A DNA stretch of 7,037 nt from Candidatus Omnitrophota bacterium (GTDB lineage: Bacteria; Omnitrophota; Gorgyraeia; DTHP01): contig JAMWCG010000049.1 of the NCBI GenBank assembly GCA_023818555.1, positions 1 through 7,037 of the forward strand. Direction: 5' to 3'. Every line of letters begins with the position of its first letter. Positions within the stretch are counted from its first letter, which is position 1. Below the pieces are notes generated by a model. It searched no databases and was not told the DNA's origin. It saw nothing but the letters and a program-made list of their open reading frames with translations. Shown here piece after piece: positions 6,083 to 7,037 of this stretch. The translations under genes were made by a program, and so were the position numbers.

Positions 6083-6733
6083 TCAAAAATTAATTTTTAA
6101 AACTGTTCCTAAGACATTTGTAGAATGATGCCAATCCTTTCCTCCCTTTACACTTTCTAACATATAATAGAGTTCTATTCCTAAATGAGAAGAACACTTT
6201 TTATCTATGCCCAATTCAAAACGGTTTTTATTTAAAGTGTCCTTATAAAAATCATAGAATATTTCATTGGCAAGATAGGGTTCAGTTTTTAGAATTTCTT
6301 TCTTTATTTTAATCCGATTACAATAGCGCCAGTAGTCTTTTCTTGCCTCAAGGATGCGGTATTCAAACCTGTTCCTGCTGCTTATTTTTAAACCCAGCCA
6401 CACCCATTTAAGAATGGGGTCAATCTGAAAACGGTGTTCCTCCAACCAGGGTTCCCATTCACCCTTTGTATATTCGCGTTCCTTTTCATATTTATAACTT
6501 AAACCAAAATCCCAGGAATCGTTGAGTTCGAAATTTATCCCGGGTTGAAAATTATAGAGATATAAATCCTGCATATCATTCTTAAATTTTTGCTCCACGG
6601 TAATACCTAATTCGGTTTTTTTGTTCATCCTCCAGTTACTTTCCGTCTCATTCCACCACTCCCAGTCAGCCTCAGCACATTTTGTTAAGATAACTAATGT
6701 CAGTATGTAAAAAAGGATTTTTTTCCTGCGCAT
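6083..6733 (-). CDS. DUF2490-like putative outer-membrane beta-barrel protein
   Basis: A 216-residue protein with a Sec signal: MRRKK, a hydrophobic core (6-17), then AEA before Asp23, a good signal peptidase I site. Cys19 is not in a convincing lipobox. The mature part shows alternating polar/aromatic strands and ends in Phe (KINF), the usual outer-membrane barrel signature. Features that recall DUF2490 proteins are NRFEYR (121-126), RYCNRIKIK (136-144), EPYLANEIFYDFY (151-163), NKNRFELGI (168-176) and LGIELYYML (184-192). The function of that family is not established. It is the first gene of the import operon, 12 nt before the solute-binding protein gene, so it may let the substrate cross the outer membrane; this is inference from context. 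With about 190 mature residues it would form a small barrel. Its Shine-Dalgarno is weak (AGAA-rich). Family assignment is by remembered motifs only. Confidence 0.62.
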   Translation of the reverse strand: MRRKKILFYILTLVILTKCAEADWEWWNETESNWRMNKKTELGITVEQKFKNDMQDLYLYNFQPGINFELNDSWDFGLSYKYEKEREYTKGEWEPWLEEHRFQIDPILKWVWLGLKISSRNRFEYRILEARKDYWRYCNRIKIKKEILKTEPYLANEIFYDFYKDTLNKNRFELGIDKKCSSHLGIELYYMLESVKGGKDWHHSTNVLGTVLKINF

Positions 6734-6760
6734 TTCTTTTTTCTGGCTTCTCAGTTATAA

Positions 6761-6788
6761 AGAATATAGATATGATAATAAAAATCAA
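6761..6788 (-). promoter_or_regulatory. Putative sigma-70-like promoter of the import operon
   Basis: On the minus strand, TTGATT (6783-6788) and TATTCT (6761-6766) are separated by 16 nt. Transcription would start near 6754, leaving a leader of about 20 nt before the ATG at 6733. In such AT-rich DNA a chance match is possible. Confidence 0.4.
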
Positions 6789-6819
6789 GTTCTTCTGCAA
6801 GAGAAATTTCAGAAATGAT

Positions 6820-6847
6820 TTGACTTTTTTTGATAAGGTGATAAAAT
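6820..6847 (+). promoter_or_regulatory. Putative sigma-70-like promoter of the second GspH-like pseudopilin gene
   Basis: TTGACT (6820-6825) and TAAAAT (6842-6847) are 16 nt apart. A perfect TATAAT also occurs at 6847-6852, but its 21-nt spacing is poor. Transcription would start around 6854, almost at the ATG at 6857. Confidence 0.45.
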
Positions 6848-6856
6848 ATAATCACA

Positions 6857-7037
6857 ATGAGGGTGATGATTAACAAGGGTTTTAGTCTTACTGAATTATG
6901 GATGAGTATAATAATTGTTTCTCTCCTGGTGGCTATTTCGCTTCCCCTCTTCCGCGAGACCTTTTCTGCTTTACAATTTGAGAATTCTGCCAATAAAATA
7001 GTTTCCCTCCTGCGCTATGCCCAGGAACTGGCAGTTA
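6857..7037 (+). CDS. GspH/FimT-like pseudopilin, N-terminal part (truncated by window end)
   Basis: The open frame starts at ATG 6857 and leaves the window. The first 60 codons read as leader MRVMINKG, then FSLTELWMSIIIVSLLVAISL with Glu13 at +5, a clear prepilin-peptidase site after Gly8, then a helix containing FENSANKIVSLLRYAQELAV. That helix motif is typical of GspH/FimT proteins. It aligns without gaps to the gspH-like protein encoded at 2261 (18 of 52 identical from the cleavage site onward, counted by eye), so the two are paralogues. ATG 6866 is an alternative start, but the nearest GAGGG is only 2 nt away from it; ATG 6857 has no Shine-Dalgarno at normal distance (AAGG is about 18 nt upstream). 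It may open a second pseudopilin operon to the right. It could belong to the T2SS, a type IV pilus or a related fibre. Confidence 0.85.
   Translation, partial: MRVMINKGFSLTELWMSIIIVSLLVAISLPLFRETFSALQFENSANKIVSLLRYAQELAV

Larger units (their letters stand above)
6734..6856. other. Divergent intergenic region
   Basis: This 123-bp AT-rich spacer separates the leftward import operon from the rightward pseudopilin gene. Two plausible promoters point away from each other, leaving 31 bp (6789-6819) between their -35 elements. A run of seven T lies at 6825-6831. I see no convincing symmetrical operator and no terminator. Confidence 0.7.

Noticed and set aside
6769..6787. Possible Fur-type operator upstream of the import operon
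   Set aside because: There is one clean GATAAT hexamer (6774-6779), but the neighbouring hexamers match poorly. In AT-rich DNA this is not enough to claim iron control.
2729..6860. Import operon as a mobile island
   Set aside because: I found no terminal inverted repeats, target-site duplication, integrase, transposase or tRNA at its edges, and its base composition by eye resembles its neighbours.
6751..6993. 80-residue open frame on the minus strand covering the divergent promoter region
   Set aside because: It is antisense to a clear pseudopilin N-terminus, has low-complexity Ile/Tyr-rich sequence, and would sit on the promoters. No family features.

Overview
The window is a gene-dense, moderately AT-rich stretch of a diderm (Gram-negative-type) bacterium. 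The evidence for two membranes is a run of type II secretion (T2SS) pseudopilin genes, a lipoprotein-type solute-binding protein and a short outer-membrane beta-barrel-like protein. The AT-rich, AGA/AGG-using, Lys/Glu/Ile-rich style and the fragmentary T2SS gene order would suit an uncultured candidate phylum (Omnitrophota or WOR-3 type). That is only an impression; no marker gene here fixes the taxon.

Region 1 (1-2749, + strand) is a pseudopilin operon: the tail of a GspF-like inner-membrane platform protein, then GspG (major pseudopilin), GspJ, GspK and a GspH-like minor pseudopilin. The genes are tightly packed. gspJ starts inside gspG (35-bp overlap), gspK starts inside gspJ (47-bp overlap), and the gspH-like gene starts 3 nt after gspK. 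Together they would form the inner-membrane-anchored pseudopilus: GspG is the shaft, and GspH/J/K (with a GspI not seen here) form the tip. Each has a prepilin-peptidase site after a glycine.

Region 2 (2729-6733, - strand) is a four-gene operon read leftwards: a DUF2490-like outer-membrane protein, a family-1-type solute-binding lipoprotein of the Fe(III)/FbpA group, a fused two-domain FbpB-type permease, and an FbpC/PotA-type ATPase. It reads as a possible complete import route from outer membrane to cytoplasm. The binding protein lacks the tyrosine pair that holds Fe3+ in classical FbpA and carries T-D-T-D-D there, so the substrate is uncertain. The ATPase gene runs tail-to-tail into the gspH-like gene with a 21-bp overlap and no terminator.

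Region 3 (6734-6856) is a 123-bp divergent intergenic region with a plausible sigma-70-like promoter for each direction. Region 4 (6857-7037, + strand) is the start of another GspH/FimT-like pseudopilin, cut by the window edge. It aligns without gaps to the gspH-like gene of region 1 (18 of 52 identical by eye). The import operon therefore sits inverted between two paralogous pseudopilin genes.

There is no tRNA, rRNA, CRISPR array, insertion sequence or gene-free stretch over 300 bases. The most unusual points are the reuse of the GspG calcium-loop codons as the gspJ ribosome-binding site and start, the proline-rich insert in GspK, the non-tyrosine binding site of the solute-binding protein, its pairing with a beta-barrel protein, and the possibly near-leaderless second gspH-like gene.
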